Virus record (IMG/VR): IMGVR_UViG_3300025601_000159
Span: 1 to 20,836 of that record
DNA: 20,836 nucleotides
Strand: one strand, 5' to 3'
Source of the DNA: a virus
A program made the position numbers and the translations under genes. Below the pieces are notes generated by a model. The model worked only from the letters and a program-made list of their open reading frames with translations, ran no database searches and was not told where the DNA came from. Positions 20,448 through 20,836 of the stretch are shown here, piece after piece (position 1 is the stretch's first letter; each line of letters opens with the position of its first letter).

Positions 20448-20770
20448 GTTGTTAGGTCAAATGTATGATATAATATACATCTTTCTGTTCCACTAGGAAC
20501 ATCAATTACTGACATTGTTTCGGTGTTATCAGTATTCACCATTATAGTCATCATATAAACTGCTTTACCATTAATTTTCATGCCTTCTCTACCTAATGAG
20601 ATAAAGAGTGGCTTCATATCTGCGTGGTCTGTGTATGACTGAATCATTTCAGGTGTACCACATAATGCAGGTACATTCTGAAAATAGACCTCGCCTGTCT
20701 GTTCTTCATGGTCTGCGTTAACACTAAATGCAACCAAACCGAATAATAGTATTATTAGTAATTTTTTCAT
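20435..20770 (-). CDS. Exported small protein with signal peptide, 111 aa
   Basis: A 111-residue protein with a clear signal peptide (MKKLLIILLFGLVAFSVNA, likely cleaved before DHEEQTG). The mature part is about 92 residues with two cysteines (VPALCGTPEM and TERCILYHTF) that could form a disulfide in the periplasm, and beta-type segments (FISLGREGMKINGKAVYMMT). I recall similar small exported proteins in marine phages, with no known role. AAAGGA precedes the ATG. It shares its strand with the partial gene at the window edge. Confidence 0.7.
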   Translation of the reverse strand: MKKLLIILLFGLVAFSVNADHEEQTGEVYFQNVPALCGTPEMIQSYTDHADMKPLFISLGREGMKINGKAVYMMTIMVNTDNTETMSVIDVPSGTERCILYHTFDLTTVDK

Positions 20771-20784
20771 AGTTAATCCTTTAG

Positions 20785-20836
20785 CTATTTAGTATAAATT
20801 TTATTACCAATAACCAAAACATCTATATCTGAATTT
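20785..20836 (-). CDS. Partial gene at the window edge (C-terminus)
   Basis: An open frame enters from the right edge and ends NSDIDVLVIGNKIYTK with TAG at 20787-20785. Only 16 residues are visible, so no function can be given. It ends 14 bases before the exported protein gene and is probably co-transcribed with it. Confidence 0.35.
   Translation of the reverse strand, partial: NSDIDVLVIGNKIYTK

Noticed and set aside
1-20836. CRISPR array, insertion sequence or integrase
   Set aside because: No regular repeat-spacer pattern, transposase or recombinase was seen; the only mobile gene is the homing endonuclease.

Overview
This window is an AT-rich piece of a T4-like myophage genome of the marine kind (related to cyanophages and to phages of SAR11-like bacteria). 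The evidence is a set of recognisable T4 proteins: gp32, gp59, a gp33-like protein, gp54, gp26 and gp51, a tape measure, gp48, gp53, a hub protein, gp5 and gp4. Typical marine accessory genes accompany them: a PstS phosphate-binding protein, two 2OG-Fe(II) oxygenases and a tRNA. The host cannot be read directly. The A+T bias, a tRNA-His(GUG) with A73, and a phage protein carrying a proteobacterial RpoD-like sigma region 4 all point to a marine, probably alphaproteobacterial host. That is inference.

Layout, left to right. (1) 12-1827, plus strand: a tightly coupled run of small unknown genes, several with TAATG or ATGA overlaps, ending in tRNA-His at 1833-1906. (2) 1910-5385, minus strand: a 51-aa basic protein, pstS behind an 11-bp-period Pho-box-like repeat, a possible PD-(D/E)XK-type protein, a coiled-coil protein with a TTG start, and a 2OG oxygenase. 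(3) 5474-6174, plus strand: a consensus sigma-70 promoter drives a 56-aa protein and a 149-aa protein made essentially only of sigma-70 region 4. (4) 6256-15213, minus strand: tail tube, baseplate and hub genes with their assembly factors, with gp4 alone on the plus strand inside the block. (5) 15210-16332, minus strand: a GIY-YIG homing endonuclease and a conserved unknown gene. (6) 16348-20836, minus strand: the replication and late-transcription block, containing gp32 with its terminator, two duplicated consensus promoters, a 2OG oxygenase, gp59, gp33-like and an exported small protein.

Transcription logic seen in the DNA: five exact TATAAATA late-promoter boxes on the minus strand lie before late genes, and three TTGACA-N17-TATAxT host-type promoters lie before small early-type genes. 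Two of those three share an identical 29-bp core placed at the 3' ends of unrelated genes. A terminator with a GAAA loop after gp32 sits directly beside the late promoter of the next operon.

Most notable observations: a -1 programmed frameshift (T TTT TTC) that would fuse gp26 to a gp51-like domain and fills an apparent gap; a stand-alone sigma region 4 protein that could compete with gp33 for the RNA polymerase beta flap; and a homing endonuclease whose stop codon sits on the apparent ancestral start of gp54, now ATA instead of ATG.
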